From an uncultured Clostridia bacterium (lineage in GTDB: Bacteria; Bacillota; Clostridia; TANB77; CAG-508), in the NCBI GenBank assembly GCA_947628395.1, contig CANQZP010000015.1, positions 1 through 22,961 of the forward strand: a stretch of DNA of 22,961 nucleotides, read 5' to 3'. The position numbers and the translations under genes are program-made. Under the pieces are notes generated by a model. That model did no database searches, was not told the origin of the DNA, and was given only the letters and a program-made list of their open reading frames with translations. Positions 22,675-22,961 of this stretch are shown one piece after another. Positions within the stretch are counted from its first letter, which is position 1; every line of letters starts with the position of its first letter.

Positions 22675-22961
22675 TTATTCAACTATTATTGCTTGTGAAT
22701 ATAGTTTTTTCCAATTAGAAAAGAATTTACCTCTACTTTGTTTTACATTTTCACCTGCTGATGGATCATTAAGATATACATAATTTTCATCATAACCTAT
22801 CAAAACAGCACAATGCTCTCCCACTAATTCTTGAAAACTTCCACTTTCATTCGTATAATTCCAATTTACTCCATTACTTAGATTACCAGCATTTTTTACA
22901 CACCATACAACAACAGGATTTCCATTACTTACATACTTTAATAAAGTATTTTCTGAACAGC
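22675..22961 (-). CDS. C39-like cysteine peptidase, C-terminal part (partial)
   Basis: The frame enters from the right edge and stops at 22675, giving 95 residues. It has SNGNPVVVWC, then GEHCAVLIGYDENYVYLNDP with the catalytic-type His followed by the strand-turn-strand and NDP motif of C39-like papain-fold domains (Peptidase_C39_2). It ends FSNWKKLYSQAIIVE, the usual terminal Trp-aromatic helix and strand. The nucleophilic Cys would lie beyond the window. Proteins of this kind are often secreted or anchored peptidases acting on the cell surface. The anchored unknown genes downstream may be related in function, but they have their own promoter. Confidence 0.8.
   Translation of the reverse strand, partial: CSENTLLKYVSNGNPVVVWCVKNAGNLSNGVNWNYTNESGSFQELVGEHCAVLIGYDENYVYLNDPSAGENVKQSRGKFFSNWKKLYSQAIIVE

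Overview
The window is strongly AT-rich DNA from an endospore-forming member of the Bacillota, most likely an uncultured or gut-type Clostridia lineage. The evidence is the yabP-yabQ-divIC sporulation/division order, consensus GGAGG ribosome binding sites, low-GC codon use, T-rich intrinsic terminators, and an ECF sigma / DUF4179 pair typical of Clostridia. Almost every gene is on the minus strand; the one clear plus-strand gene is a DUF1980-like membrane protein at 15389-15946.

Layout, left to right: start of an unidentified gene (1-23); rho; divIC/ftsB-like; yabQ; yabP; aspartokinase (lysC); a 39-residue Cys-rich mini-protein; prfB with its classical programmed frameshift; hisS; an ABC exporter; a Nudix hydrolase overlapping a short prolyl-tRNA synthetase (proS); a roughly 360-nt proS leader with a proline-containing leader ORF and a terminator/antiterminator pair; an anchored surface protein; secA; the DUF1980-like gene; a 75-bp palindrome; an AI-2E-family permease; a CBS-domain protein; a small membrane protein with a hairpin-rich leader; the DUF4179 / ECF sigma pair; three unrecognised membrane-anchored proteins; and the C-terminal part of a C39-like cysteine peptidase at the right edge.

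The main discovery candidate is translational. Four otherwise well-preserved genes (yabQ, lysC, secA, DUF4179) carry five +1 disruptions, two of them in secA. Every disruption lies at an in-frame CGG codon. In every case, skipping one base so that CGGN is read as a single glycine restores the full conserved protein. I found no in-frame CGG in the window that can be read as an ordinary arginine codon, whereas about two dozen out-of-frame CGG triplets lie in intact genes. The simplest biological reading is that CGG is unassigned in this organism and triggers +1 recoding: A-site tRNA-Gly on GGN, or a quadruplet-reading tRNA. Systematic sequencing error is the main competing explanation and cannot be excluded from one sequence.

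A second candidate is a ribosome-mediated attenuator in front of proS. A 32-residue leader peptide with a Pro-Pro pair and a C-terminal Pro sits over a segment that can pair with the 5' arm of the terminator just before the proS ribosome binding site. No T-box motif is visible there, although T-boxes are the usual arrangement in this phylum.
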